From the NCBI GenBank assembly GCA_019218415.1, contig JAHUUL010000002.1, positions 518,798-582,797 of the forward strand: a DNA stretch of 64,000 nt, given 5' to 3'. Below are positions 7,775 to 16,322 of this stretch, piece by piece (position 1 is the stretch's first letter; each line of letters begins with the position of its first letter). Position numbers and translations under genes: made by a program. The notes beneath the pieces were generated by a model that worked only from the letters and a program-made list of their open reading frames with translations, had not been told where the DNA came from and did no database searches. The DNA is from Dermabacteraceae bacterium TAE3-ERU27. GTDB taxonomy: Bacteria > Actinomycetota > Actinomycetes > Actinomycetales > Dermabacteraceae.

Positions 7775-8533
7775 TCAGTAGCTAAACCCTTTTGCTCCGA
7801 TCCCCTCCGGGATAGCTCCCCACAGGGGCGCTCCACAAAAATCGGATATTTCCGCGAGGTTTGTTTCAATCGCTAAATCCAATTTATTTTCGGGCAGCGA
7901 ACCGATAAGCACTCCCCCTACTTCCAGCCCGGCGGCGCGAATCGCAGCTACCGTAAGGCGGGTGTGGTTCAGGGTTCCCAGCCCCGCCCGCGCCACCACC
8001 AGGTAACGGCAGGAGCCGCCGTTTGCTACCAGCTCCCTACCGCATTCCAGCAGCCCCCGCCCCTCGTTATCGAGCGCCACCGTGATGCCTCCCGCCCCCT
8101 CCACCAGCAGCGGTCCCTCGTGCCGTGCCGACATTTCCGCCAGCTGCCGGGCAAGCTCCGGCATGGCGATCAGGGTTTTGCCCTCGCGCCTGGCCGCGCT
8201 GGCGGGAGCCAGCGGATCGCGCAGCCGCTGCAGTTCTAGCGTGTCCTCCTGCGCTACCCCGGCCAGGCGCGCGGCCAGCGCCACGTCGCCCTCCTCGCCC
8301 GGCAGTAACCCGCTCTGCGCGGGCTTCACCAGCAGGGGCCGCTCCCCCACGCGCAGCAGGCCGCGCGCTACGGCGGCGGTGGCTATCGTCTTGCCAACCT
8401 CGGTGTCGGTTCCGGTTACGAAGGTGATCCCGCGGCGGCATTCCCGCGCGGCGTGATCGTACAGGGACCGCAGCGGGTCCGTGTGCGAAAACTTACCTAC
8501 TGCTTGGTTACCTGTCTGCTCCGGTACTGTCAT
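7775..8533 (-). CDS. bioD: Dethiobiotin synthetase
   Basis: 252 residues from the ATG at 8533; an upstream in-frame start at 8587 would run into bioB. The P-loop GTDTEVGKT, the substrate loop KPAQSG, VEGAGGITVAL and VVARAGLGTLNHTRLTV identify BioD, which uses ATP and CO2 to close the ureido ring of diaminopelargonate. It is transcribed divergently from bioB across a 53-base gap that must hold both promoters. bioA and bioF are not in the window. Confidence 0.95.
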   Translation of the reverse strand: MTVPEQTGNQAVGKFSHTDPLRSLYDHAARECRRGITFVTGTDTEVGKTIATAAVARGLLRVGERPLLVKPAQSGLLPGEEGDVALAARLAGVAQEDTLELQRLRDPLAPASAARREGKTLIAMPELARQLAEMSARHEGPLLVEGAGGITVALDNEGRGLLECGRELVANGGSCRYLVVARAGLGTLNHTRLTVAAIRAAGLEVGGVLIGSLPENKLDLAIETNLAEISDFCGAPLWGAIPEGIGAKGFSY

Positions 8534-8586
8534 GGAATTGAGGATACGAGCACCGGGGCATGACGCGCCGGTAAGGAGAGCAGACA

Positions 8587-9816
8587 ATGTGGCTATGGGA
8601 ACGCGCCCAGCAGGTAATCGCGGGGTCCCCGCTGACCCGCGAGGAAGCGCTGCGCATCCTGTCGCTACCCGACTCTGACACGTATCCGCTGGTGGCTGCG
8701 GCCGGGAGCATCCGGCGACACTTCTTCGGCACCAAGGTGCGCATGAACTACCTGGTGAACCTGAAATCCGGGAAATGCCCGGAGGACTGTTTCTATTGCA
8801 GCCAACGCCTCGGCTCGGAGGCCGAGATCCTGAAATATTCGTGGCTGAGCACGGAGGAAGCCGTGGGCGCGGCGCAGGCCGGGATCAGCGCGGGCGCAAA
8901 GCGCGTCTGCCTGGTGGCGAGCGGGCGCGGCCCGAGCAACCGCGACGTGGATCGCGTGAGCGACATGGTGCGCGAAATCAAGGGCAGCCACCCCGAGGTG
9001 GAGGTGTGCGCCTGCCTGGGATTCCTGAAAGAAAACCAGTCCCAGAAGCTCGCTGAGGCCGGTGCCGACGCCTACAACCACAACCTGAATACCGCCGAAA
9101 GTAACTACCAGGACATCTGCACCAGTCACGAATATTCCCAGCGGGAAGAAACCGTGACCCGCGCCAAGCAGGGCGGCCTGAGCCCCTGTTCCGGCATTAT
9201 CGCGGGCATGGGGGAAACCCCGGAGGAACTGGTCGACGTGGTGTTTGCGCTGCGGGAACTGGACGTGGATTCCGTGCCCGTGAACTTCTTGCTGCCGTTC
9301 CCCGGTACGCCGTTTGCCGACAGGCACGAACTGACCCCGCACAAGTGCCTGCGTATCCTGGCGATGGTGCGTTTCGTGCACCCGGACCGGGACGTGCGCA
9401 TCGCGGCGGGACGCGAGGAGCACCTGCGCACCCTGCAACCGCTCAGCCTGGAGATCTGCAATTCGCTGTTCCTGGGCGACTACCTGACCAGCCAGGGCCA
9501 GCCGGGAGAAAAAGACCGGCAGCTGATCGCCGATGCGGGCATGAGCATCCTGGGCGGCGAAAACCTGCCGCCGCTCGATCCGCACGCGTACGTTTCCGAG
9601 CCACCGGCGGCGTCGGCCACTCCCTGCGGCTCTCACGCGGGCACCGGCGCTGGTTCCGGTTCCGGCTGCGGCGGCTGCGCGAGCGCCTGCCCGCGCCAGG
9701 AGGACCCGCGTCAGGGGGAAAGAATCATTCCTGCCGACAGCCCCACCTCCATCACCATGCCGGTGCCGGCGATCCGCCAGCGCGGGGCCGGCACGGCCCT
9801 GCCGCCGAACGCGTAA
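8587..9816 (+). CDS. bioB: Biotin synthase with a cysteine-rich C-terminal tail
   Basis: 409 residues, longer than the usual 320-350. Radical-SAM cysteines are at 64, 68 and 71 (CPEDCFYC). The residues that hold the second, sulfur-donating [2Fe-2S] cluster in E. coli BioB have counterparts: Cys108, Cys141, Cys201 and Arg271. After the barrel comes an unusual tail with a Gly/Ser linker (GTGAGSGSG), then CGGCASACPR and a proline-rich end. The tail's extra cysteines could bind metal or be adventitious. AAGGAG precedes the ATG. Makes biotin from dethiobiotin. Confidence 0.96.
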   Translation: MWLWERAQQVIAGSPLTREEALRILSLPDSDTYPLVAAAGSIRRHFFGTKVRMNYLVNLKSGKCPEDCFYCSQRLGSEAEILKYSWLSTEEAVGAAQAGISAGAKRVCLVASGRGPSNRDVDRVSDMVREIKGSHPEVEVCACLGFLKENQSQKLAEAGADAYNHNLNTAESNYQDICTSHEYSQREETVTRAKQGGLSPCSGIIAGMGETPEELVDVVFALRELDVDSVPVNFLLPFPGTPFADRHELTPHKCLRILAMVRFVHPDRDVRIAAGREEHLRTLQPLSLEICNSLFLGDYLTSQGQPGEKDRQLIADAGMSILGGENLPPLDPHAYVSEPPAASATPCGSHAGTGAGSGSGCGGCASACPRQEDPRQGERIIPADSPTSITMPVPAIRQRGAGTALPPNA

Positions 9817-9963
9817 GGTCTCCTCACGGCGGGCCGCGTTTCCCAGCAAGGAAGAAAGTTCTTGCTCGCCCCTCCTGGTCGCCTTAATATCGGGCTAAAG
9901 CAATGTCTGCTCAATGTTCGACTATTTAAAAATGCCGAGTGAAGCAAAGGGGTTTCACCTGAC

Positions 9964-10380
9964 ATGAACCTTAAGAGGATTATCGCCGTTACCTTGCTGA
10001 GCGCTGGCTCGCCGGAGGCCGCGGTCGCGCAGTTCGTGGAGGGCCTGCGCTCGGACGGAGGCAAGCCTGCCTGCTCCATGGTAATGAAAGAGGACGGCTG
10101 GGACCTCAACGACCCGATCGCGCAGTCCCTGGTGGAACGTATTACGGAGCTTGGCGACTCCCCGCGAGAGGAAGTCGAAGTCATGCTTAATCCGGTGAAT
10201 CCCATCCATCAGGCCCTCGTGTTCACGGCAGACACCGGCAGGCCTCTGCTGCTGCTCGACCCGGTACAGGACGGGCACACCGGCAAGTACTTCGTGAGGT
10301 GGTGGCAGGATTCCCTAGCCACCGAGGTAAACGTCCCCGAATACATGCTGGCCGAGCTCGCTAAACGCACGCAGAAGTAG
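9964..10380 (+). CDS. Degenerate paralogue of the following lipoprotein, lipobox lost
   Basis: 138 residues, strongly similar throughout to the next gene: FVEGLR, DGWDLNDP, VERI, TGRPLLL and DHTGKYF-type blocks align one to one. It differs at the N-terminus, where about 25 residues including the lipobox cysteine and the mature-end region are missing in frame, leaving MNLKRIIAVTLLSAGSPEAA. Without that cysteine it cannot be a lipoprotein and may stay in the cytosol or be secreted poorly. Duplication followed by deletion is the simplest history. Function unknown. Confidence 0.65.
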   Translation: MNLKRIIAVTLLSAGSPEAAVAQFVEGLRSDGGKPACSMVMKEDGWDLNDPIAQSLVERITELGDSPREEVEVMLNPVNPIHQALVFTADTGRPLLLLDPVQDGHTGKYFVRWWQDSLATEVNVPEYMLAELAKRTQK

Positions 10381-10430
10381 CGGCGCAGGCAGCTTTACAT
10401 CATCTATGGACTAAGGAATAACGACCCCAA

Positions 10431-10916
10431 ATGAATATCAATAAACGCATCGCTTCTTTGCTCTGCGCCGCCACGCTGGGCCTGCTCGTGGGCTGCTCCA
10501 ACCATTCCGAAAATGCCGAGGGGTACACCTGCCACCAGGGGGCCGACTCGCCGGGTGCTGCGGTCGTGGAATTCGTGGAGGGCCTACGAAACGGCATCGA
10601 CCCCGCCTGCTCCGTGGTGCTGAAAAAGGACGGCTGGGACCTCAACGACCCGGTCGTGAAGGCCATAGTGGAACGCATGTCGGCGCTCGGAGAACCCCCG
10701 CACGAGGACTACGCAATCATGCTAGGCCCGGTCACACCCCTCGATCAGGCCTTCGTGTTCACGGTAGACACCGGCAGGCCGCTGCTGCTGATCCAGCCGG
10801 TGTATGACGACCACACCGGTAAGTACTTCGTGGAGCTGTCTCGGGACTCTCTGGCCAGCGAGGCCAACACCCCCGAATACATGAAGCCCGTGCTCGCGAA
10901 ACTCGCGCAGAAGTAG
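10431..10916 (+). CDS. Small lipoprotein of unknown function
   Basis: 161 residues. A signal peptide (basic MNINKRIASLL, hydrophobic core, lipobox LLVGC with Cys at residue 22) predicts lipid anchoring outside the membrane. The mature part has a short Cys-containing linker (YTCHQGAD), then FVEGLRNG, PACSVVLKKDGWDLNDPVV and TGRPLLLIQPVYDDHTGKYF. No family is recognised. It lies 50 bases after its truncated paralogue and the two probably share a transcript. Confidence 0.75.
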   Translation: MNINKRIASLLCAATLGLLVGCSNHSENAEGYTCHQGADSPGAAVVEFVEGLRNGIDPACSVVLKKDGWDLNDPVVKAIVERMSALGEPPHEDYAIMLGPVTPLDQAFVFTVDTGRPLLLIQPVYDDHTGKYFVELSRDSLASEANTPEYMKPVLAKLAQK

Positions 10917-10945
10917 CGGCGGCAAGCAACCGTAAACAAATACCG

Positions 10946-11000
10946 CGCCGCCCACCCCCTAGCCCCGCACGCACGCCGGGTGTTAGCGGGGCGGGCGGCG
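10946..11000 (+). terminator. Long GC-rich hairpin between the lipoprotein and phosphatase genes
   Basis: Two nested arms pair: CGCCGCCC with GGGCGGCG outside, and GCCCCGC with GCGGGGC inside. No T run follows, so it may be a weak terminator or a 5'-leader structure for the gene starting 14 bases later. Confidence 0.45.
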
Positions 11001-11013
11001 TTAGACTTGCCCC

Positions 11014-11649
11014 ATGACCGTTTTTGGCCTGGTCCGGCACGGACAGACAGACCTGAACCGCCAGCGGGTGTTCCAGGGCGTCACCGACGCTCCCCTGAAC
11101 GAGGTCGGCATCGAACAGGCGCACCGCGCCCTCGACAACCTGCCGCCCACCGCCTGGGACGTAGTAGTTAGCTCGTCCATGCGCCGCGCCGAGAAAACCG
11201 GCCGCATCATCGCGGCAGACCACGGCATCGAGTTCGGCGGTACCTACCCGGAACTGGTCGAGGTCGATTGGGGCATCGCGGAGGGCCACCCGATCGAGGA
11301 GGTCGAATCCCTCTACCCGGAACGGATCATCCCCGGCCAGGAGGACCCGCAGCAGGCCGTCGATCGGGCCTGCAAAGCGCTGATGATGCTTGCGCAGCGC
11401 TACCCCGAAAAGAACGTGCTGGTGGTGGTGCACGGTTCCCTAATTAGGTTCCTGAGCGCCGCGATCCTGGGCAGGCGGCTGCCCTCCATCGGCAACGCCA
11501 CCCTGACCCGCCTATCCCTGACCGACGAAGGCTGGCTGCTCGATATGCTGGCCGGAAACGAACTTGACCCGCCGGTGTTCGCGCCGCGCCGGGACAGCTC
11601 CCCTTACCTGCCGTTCAGTTACGATCTGGTTCCCCTCGCGAAAGGTTAG
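11014..11649 (+). CDS. Histidine phosphatase family protein (phosphoglycerate mutase-like)
   Basis: 211 residues. The catalytic RHG lies at residues 8-10 (LVRHGQTDLNRQRVFQG), the acid residue sits in VEVDWGIAEG near 85, and the second His is in VVVHGSLIR near 138. Such enzymes remove phosphate through a phosphohistidine intermediate; substrates vary widely and cannot be told here. The stop is two bases before the next start, so it shares an operon with the Nudix-like gene. Confidence 0.88.
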   Translation: MTVFGLVRHGQTDLNRQRVFQGVTDAPLNEVGIEQAHRALDNLPPTAWDVVVSSSMRRAEKTGRIIAADHGIEFGGTYPELVEVDWGIAEGHPIEEVESLYPERIIPGQEDPQQAVDRACKALMMLAQRYPEKNVLVVVHGSLIRFLSAAILGRRLPSIGNATLTRLSLTDEGWLLDMLAGNELDPPVFAPRRDSSPYLPFSYDLVPLAKG

Positions 11650-11651
11650 CC

Positions 11652-12191
11652 ATGACCCGTACCGCGCTAGACGCAGAAAACCCCTGGTTCGATCCGGAGG
11701 ACATCGCCGCGCTGCGCCGCAAGCTGCCGATACCCTACATCGACGTCATCCCCGTGCGGGTGGACGAAACCGGTGTGATTAGCGAGGTCGGCCTGCTGCT
11801 GCGGGCCTCTGGCGAGGGCTGCATCGTGCGTTCCATCGTTTCCGGCCGCGTGCTGCTGCACGAGACGCTGCGCGAAGCGATCATCCGGCACGTCGAAAAG
11901 GACCTCGGCCCGATGGCGCTACCGATGCTGCCCGCCTGCCCCACGCCGTTTACGGTCGCGGAATACTTCCCGACCCCGATGGTCGGGCAGCTGCACGACC
12001 CACGCCAGCACGCCATCTCGATGGTTTACATCGTGCCGATGAAGGGCGACTGCGCCCCACAGCAGGACGCGCTAGACCTAACCTGGTACACGGTGGAAGA
12101 AATCATCACCGGCAACGTGCTTGACGAGGCCGAACACGGGCACGACGTGCTGGTGCGTCGCGCCCTCGCGCACTGCGGCCTATTCGGTTAA
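11652..12191 (+). CDS. Nudix-like protein of the DUF4916 type
   Basis: 179 residues. The Nudix box position reads SGRVLLHETLREAIIRHVEKDLG (in two pieces: GRVLLHETLREA and IIRHVEKDLG), keeping the Gly and REA part but lacking the canonical EExGU glutamate pair. This suits DUF4916, an actinobacterial Nudix offshoot; hydrolase activity is doubtful. It follows the phosphatase gene by two bases, and a strong terminator ends the pair. Confidence 0.75.
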   Translation: MTRTALDAENPWFDPEDIAALRRKLPIPYIDVIPVRVDETGVISEVGLLLRASGEGCIVRSIVSGRVLLHETLREAIIRHVEKDLGPMALPMLPACPTPFTVAEYFPTPMVGQLHDPRQHAISMVYIVPMKGDCAPQQDALDLTWYTVEEIITGNVLDEAEHGHDVLVRRALAHCGLFG

Positions 12192-12198
12192 ACGCTTA

Positions 12199-12250
12199 AA
12201 AAGCCTCGGCCCGCTCCCCTTTTCTTCGGGTACGGGCCGAGGCTTTTACG
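12199..12250. terminator. Bidirectional terminator between Nudix-like gene and rdgB
   Basis: The 15-bp stem AAAAGCCTCGGCCCG / CGGGCCGAGGCTTTT serves convergent genes ending at 12191 and 12263. Confidence 0.9.
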
Positions 12251-12262
12251 TGTGGCGCGAGG

Positions 12263-12892
12263 TTACTCGCTAAGCGCCGCCACGATCTGCGGGGCCAGCA
12301 GGCGCAGCGCCCGGGAGCGGTGCGAGATCGCGTCCTTTTCTGCGGCCGACATCTCCGCTGCCGTCTTCGGGCCCTGGCGGAAGTCCTGATCGTCGGGAAC
12401 GAAGATCGGATCGTAGCCGAATCCGCCCTCGCCGCGTGCCTCGCGGGCCAGGCGTCCCGTCATTTCCCCGATCTCCACGAACTCGCGGCCGTCGGGCAGC
12501 ACCAGCGCTGCCGCGCACACGAAGCGGGCGCGGCGGTGCGGCGCGTTGATGTCGGAAACCTGTGCCAACAGCAGGTCGCGGTTCGCCGCGTCATCCCCGT
12601 GCTTGCCAGCCCAGCGGGCCGAGAAGATGCCGGGCGCGCCGCCCAGCACGTCCACCGCGATACCGGAATCGTCGGCCACCGCGGGCATGTTCGCGCCCTG
12701 GCAGGCGGCGCGGGCCTTGATAAGCGCGTTCGCGGCGAAGGTGACGCCGTCCTCGACCACGTCGGGCAGGTCCATGTCGGCCGCCGAAACCAGCAGGCCC
12801 TCGGCCCCTCCCGGTACCATTTCGGACAGGATGCGTTCCAGTTCGCGCAGTTTCTTTGCGTTGTGGGTTGCTACCACTACCCGTGCGTTCAT
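12263..12892 (-). CDS. rdgB: XTP/dITP diphosphatase (RdgB/HAM1)
   Basis: 209 residues. Family motifs: [14 protein letters not shown] at the N-terminus, [20 protein letters not shown] near residue 70, [11 protein letters not shown] near 150 and ISHRSRAL near 190. It hydrolyses non-canonical purine nucleoside triphosphates to keep them out of DNA and RNA. Its start overlaps the rph stop by four bases. Last gene of the clpS-rdgB run. Confidence 0.95.
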   Translation of the reverse strand: MNARVVVATHNAKKLRELERILSEMVPGGAEGLLVSAADMDLPDVVEDGVTFAANALIKARAACQGANMPAVADDSGIAVDVLGGAPGIFSARWAGKHGDDAANRDLLLAQVSDINAPHRRARFVCAAALVLPDGREFVEIGEMTGRLAREARGEGGFGYDPIFVPDDQDFRQGPKTAAEMSAAEKDAISHRSRALRLLAPQIVAALSE

Positions 12893-13614
12893 GCCAGTGC
12901 CTCCGCTTGTAGACGAGTAAGTTCCGCGCAGCCGGAAGCCGCCAGATCCAGCAGGCTGCCCAGTTCCGCGAGGCTGAAGGGCGCTCCCTCGGCGGTGCCC
13001 TGCACCTCGACGAAGCCGCCGCTGCCGGTCATCACGACGTTCATGTCGGTATCGGCCTTGACGTCCTCCACGTACTCCAGATCGAGCACGGGAAGGCCAT
13101 CGACCACGCCCACGCTGACTGCGGCCACGGAATCGGTCAGCACGTTCGCCAGGGCTGGCAGGCTGGTGTGGCGCTTGCCCCAGGTGATCGCGTCGGCCAG
13201 GGCCACGTAGGCACCGGTGATCGCGGCCGTGCGGGTGCCGCCGTCGGCCTGGAGCACGTCACAGTCCACCTGGATCGTGTTTTCGCCCAGCACCGAAAGA
13301 TCCACCACGGAGCGCAGGGAACGGCCGATCAGACGGGAGATTTCGTGGGTGCGCCCGCCGATCTTGCCGCGTACGGACTCACGATCGCTGCGGGTGTGGG
13401 TGGCGCGGGGAAGCATCGCGTATTCGGCGGTGACCCAGCCGGTGCCGCTGCCCTTCTTCCAGCGCGGCACGCCCTCGGTGAAAGAGGCCGCGCACAGCAC
13501 GCGGGTACGGCCGAATTCGACCAGCACGCTACCTTCGGCGTGATCCAGCCAGTTACGGGTTATCTTGACGTCCCTCAGCGCGTCCAGGGCGCGCCCAGCC
13601 GGGCGTTCAGTCAT
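12889..13614 (-). CDS. rph: Ribonuclease PH
   Basis: 241 residues from the ATG at 13614, whose codon lies inside the end of the MBL gene (the two overlap by eight bases). Phosphorolytic 3'-exonuclease trimming tRNA 3' ends. Signature parts: [54 protein letters not shown] and [18 protein letters not shown]. Length is normal. The adjacent order rph-rdgB is a well-known bacterial pair. Confidence 0.95.
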   Translation of the reverse strand: MTERPAGRALDALRDVKITRNWLDHAEGSVLVEFGRTRVLCAASFTEGVPRWKKGSGTGWVTAEYAMLPRATHTRSDRESVRGKIGGRTHEISRLIGRSLRSVVDLSVLGENTIQVDCDVLQADGGTRTAAITGAYVALADAITWGKRHTSLPALANVLTDSVAAVSVGVVDGLPVLDLEYVEDVKADTDMNVVMTGSGGFVEVQGTAEGAPFSLAELGSLLDLAASGCAELTRLQAEALA

Positions 13615-14428
13615 TGTCGGTTCCTTCTCCGGGGTAGGCCACCTCGTAGGTGGCAAGGGTGGTGGCGAGCACGCTGCGCGGGAATTCGGCGCGCGCGTCG
13701 GCCAGGGTCTGTTCGCTGTCAGTCCAGGCGGGAATGTGGGTCAGGACCAGGGTGCCGACGCCCGCCTCACGCGCCGTTATCCCGGCGCGTTTGCCCGTCA
13801 GGTGGACCCCGCGCAGGTGATCGTCGCGCCCCTCCAGGTAGCTGGCTTCGCTCAGGAAGATACTCGCGCCGCGCGCCGCCTCGGTCAGGTTCGCGCAGGC
13901 ATCGGTGTCTCCCGAGAACGTCAAGTAGGCTCCCGCTTCCTCCCGTCCCGCACGCCCCACCCGGATTGCGTGGGTCTCTACCGGGTGATCCACACGGAAC
14001 ATGGCGAAGGAAAGCGGCCCGACGTTAAACACATCGCCGTGACTGACCGTGTTCACCTGTAGGGAAGGCTCGCTCGCACCGGGCGGGATACCCGCCTCGT
14101 CGTGGTAACAGATGGTGGTGAGCAGCTCGCGCATGCCCTGCGGGGCATACACGGGCAGCAGCGGCATCTGCTTTTCCGGATGGTAGGTGCGGTACACCTC
14201 CAGGCCGGGCACGTCCAGGTAGTGATCTGGGTGCAGGTGAGAGATAACCACCGCGTCGAGCTCACCGGGATCGATTACCCGCTGCAGCGTACCGAGGCTG
14301 CCGGGGCCGAGATCAAGCAGCACGTTCCAGGTCCGACCGGCCTCGTCGCGCTCCTGCAAGAGGTAGCTGGAGGGCGGCGAGTCGGGGCCTGCGTAGCTTC
14401 CTGCGCAGCCGATCACTGTGAGCTTCAT
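13607..14428 (-). CDS. Metallo-beta-lactamase fold hydrolase (RNase Z-like)
   Basis: 273 residues. The metal motif [10 protein letters not shown] lies near residue 64, with downstream histidine/aspartate ligands in [21 protein letters not shown] and LVLTHIPAW. In actinobacteria this gene commonly lies between murI and rph; it is often called cAMP-phosphodiesterase class or ribonuclease Z-like, but the substrate is not settled. It overlaps rph by eight bases and follows murI by eight. Confidence 0.85.
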   Translation of the reverse strand: MKLTVIGCAGSYAGPDSPPSSYLLQERDEAGRTWNVLLDLGPGSLGTLQRVIDPGELDAVVISHLHPDHYLDVPGLEVYRTYHPEKQMPLLPVYAPQGMRELLTTICYHDEAGIPPGASEPSLQVNTVSHGDVFNVGPLSFAMFRVDHPVETHAIRVGRAGREEAGAYLTFSGDTDACANLTEAARGASIFLSEASYLEGRDDHLRGVHLTGKRAGITAREAGVGTLVLTHIPAWTDSEQTLADARAEFPRSVLATTLATYEVAYPGEGTDND

Positions 14429-14436
14429 GCTTCTCC

Positions 14437-15291
14437 CTACGGGGTGGGGGCCGACGTTTCGTGCGGCTCGGGTGGGGGGAACGCTACGGGGAGCGTGGTC
14501 GTCTTGGTGAGTCTGGGGCCGAGGAACCGCTCCGAAAGCAGCTCGAAGCGGGTCGGCGCGTCCCCGTCGTGCACCGCCGTTTCGCTGAAAACGTGCCGGG
14601 GCGGGGTCGGGTCGGTGCGTTCCATGCCGCGCTCGCGCAGGATGCGGTAGACCTCCAGCGCGGATTCGTCGGAGCTGGACACCAGGCTGACGCTCTCCCC
14701 CATCACGTAAGAGATGGGGCCCTTCAGCAGCGGGTAGTGGGTGCAGCCAAGGATCAGGGTGTCTACGCCAGCCTCTTTGAGGGGCGCCAAGTATTCCTCT
14801 GCGGCGCGCACCACTTCGTCCCCCGAGATTTCGCCGCGTTCTACGAACTCGACGAAACGCGGGCAGGCCACGGAGGTGACTTCCAGGTGCGGCGCGGCGG
14901 CAAAGGCGTCGTCGTAGGCCCCGGCCGAGACGGTGGCCCGCGTGCCGATCACACCGATGCGGCCGTTGCGGGTGGTAGCTACAGCGCGGCGCACCGCGGG
15001 CTGAATTACCTCCACCACGGGCACGTCGTAGCGTTCGCGGGCGTCACGCAAAACCGCTGCGGAGGCGGAATTGCAGGCGATAACCAGCATTTTTACGCCC
15101 TGCGCCACCAGCTTGTCCATGATGTTCAGGGAAAGTTCGCGCACCTGCGCCAGCGGGCGCGGCCCGTAGGGGGTGTGGGCACTATCGCCGATGTAAAGCA
15201 CCTGTTCGTGCGGGATCTGGTCGAGCAGGGCGCGAGCCACGGTGAGGCCGCCTACCCCAGAATCGAAAATCCCAATCGGCGCGTTGTTCAT
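14437..15291 (-). CDS. murI: Glutamate racemase
   Basis: 284 residues. The two catalytic cysteines lie in [11 protein letters not shown] and [11 protein letters not shown]; the N-terminus [17 protein letters not shown] and [13 protein letters not shown] are diagnostic. It supplies D-glutamate for peptidoglycan. About 30 residues at the C-terminus are a proline-rich extension ([13 protein letters not shown]) not needed for the fold. It is transcribed after the DUF2017 gene (43-base gap). Confidence 0.96.
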   Translation of the reverse strand: MNNAPIGIFDSGVGGLTVARALLDQIPHEQVLYIGDSAHTPYGPRPLAQVRELSLNIMDKLVAQGVKMLVIACNSASAAVLRDARERYDVPVVEVIQPAVRRAVATTRNGRIGVIGTRATVSAGAYDDAFAAAPHLEVTSVACPRFVEFVERGEISGDEVVRAAEEYLAPLKEAGVDTLILGCTHYPLLKGPISYVMGESVSLVSSSDESALEVYRILRERGMERTDPTPPRHVFSETAVHDGDAPTRFELLSERFLGPRLTKTTTLPVAFPPPEPHETSAPTP

Positions 15292-15334
15292 AAGCCAAGG
15301 TTAAGAGCCGACGCCCGGCCTTTTCGGGAGCGGA

Positions 15335-15985
15335 TCACCCTTCGGGACGATTCTCACAGATAGCCCGCAACAGGCTTTCCTGCAGCCAGGAGAAGAACTC
15401 GTAGACGGTCGCCAGGTAATCGACGCCGGGCAGTTCGTCGTCCTCCTGCGTTTCCGGCTCCACCTCCTGCTGGCAAAACATTTGCAGCATCTCGAAGTCG
15501 TCTTCGTTGCGCACCCCCATGCGTTCCGCGAGCACCAGGCGCATGTCGGTCAGGGCGCGCAGCCAGAGCAGCGCCTCTCCCCTATCGAGCATGAGTTCCA
15601 CCGGGCCGTTGCCGGTGGAATCGACCACGCGGCAAACGCACGCCAGGGCGTGAGTTTTGTCTTTCACCAGGTCTTGCTGGCTGAGGCGGCGATATTCCCG
15701 CGCCGCCGCCTCGTCCCCCTCGATCAGGTTGGGCAGCAGCCGTTTCACGGCGGGATCTTCCGGTTCCCGGCCCGCGCCGTCCCCCGCCATTTCCGCTTCG
15801 AGCCTGCGCAGCGGATCACTGGATTCGCTCGCGTCGGCCAACGCCTCGGGAACCTCGCGCATGCCGAGGTCCATCCGCATCAGGTCGATCACCTCTTGCG
15901 CTACCTGCGCCACCACGGCCTTTTCGTCGGCCTCCAGGAAACAGGAGAAGTGGCCGTCACTACCGGCCAGGAAAGCCCGCGCCAT
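15335..15985 (-). CDS. DUF2017 family protein
   Basis: 216 residues, acidic and mostly helical. It has the DUF2017 layout: FLEADEKAVVAQVAQEVIDLM near the start, AAREYRRLSQQDLVKDKTHAL in the middle, then LMLDRGEALLWLRALTDMRLVLAERMG (here split: EALLWLRALTDMRLVL). It shares a base with clpS upstream. DUF2017 genes sit beside clpS across actinobacteria, which hints at a role in regulated proteolysis; the biochemical function is unknown. Confidence 0.85.
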   Translation of the reverse strand: MARAFLAGSDGHFSCFLEADEKAVVAQVAQEVIDLMRMDLGMREVPEALADASESSDPLRRLEAEMAGDGAGREPEDPAVKRLLPNLIEGDEAAAREYRRLSQQDLVKDKTHALACVCRVVDSTGNGPVELMLDRGEALLWLRALTDMRLVLAERMGVRNEDDFEMLQMFCQQEVEPETQEDDELPGVDYLATVYEFFSWLQESLLRAICENRPEG

Positions 15986-16278
15986 CAGGCGGCCTCCCCG
16001 ATCTGTTCCATCGTGGCGCGCAACCCGTAACGGTGCATCGCCAGCACGTCGGATTCAACCTGTTCGCGCGGCCCGGAAGAGACGATTGCACGCCCCTCCT
16101 CGTGCACCTGCCACATGAGTTTTTCTGCGCGCGGGCGCGAATAGCCGAAGTGTTCGCGGAACACGAAAACCACGTAACTCATCAGGTTCACGGGATCGTT
16201 CCAAACCACGGTTTGCCAGGCGTGCGCGTGTTCGGCGGCAGATTCCACCGCGAAAGCCTGTTCGGTTTCATGCTGCAC
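15985..16278 (-). CDS. clpS: ATP-dependent Clp protease adaptor ClpS
   Basis: 97 residues. The core [20 protein letters not shown], then [17 protein letters not shown], is the ClpS fold that delivers N-degron substrates to ClpC/ClpA. In this family the pocket Asn-Asp is seen as WNDPVN. It is the first gene of the minus-strand run ending at rdgB and overlaps DUF2017 by one base. Confidence 0.95.
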   Translation of the reverse strand: MQHETEQAFAVESAAEHAHAWQTVVWNDPVNLMSYVVFVFREHFGYSRPRAEKLMWQVHEEGRAIVSSGPREQVESDVLAMHRYGLRATMEQIGEAA

Positions 16279-16322
16279 CGGCGCTCACCCCTCTCTCGGC
16301 CCGTGGCCTGCTTGCTTCTAGT

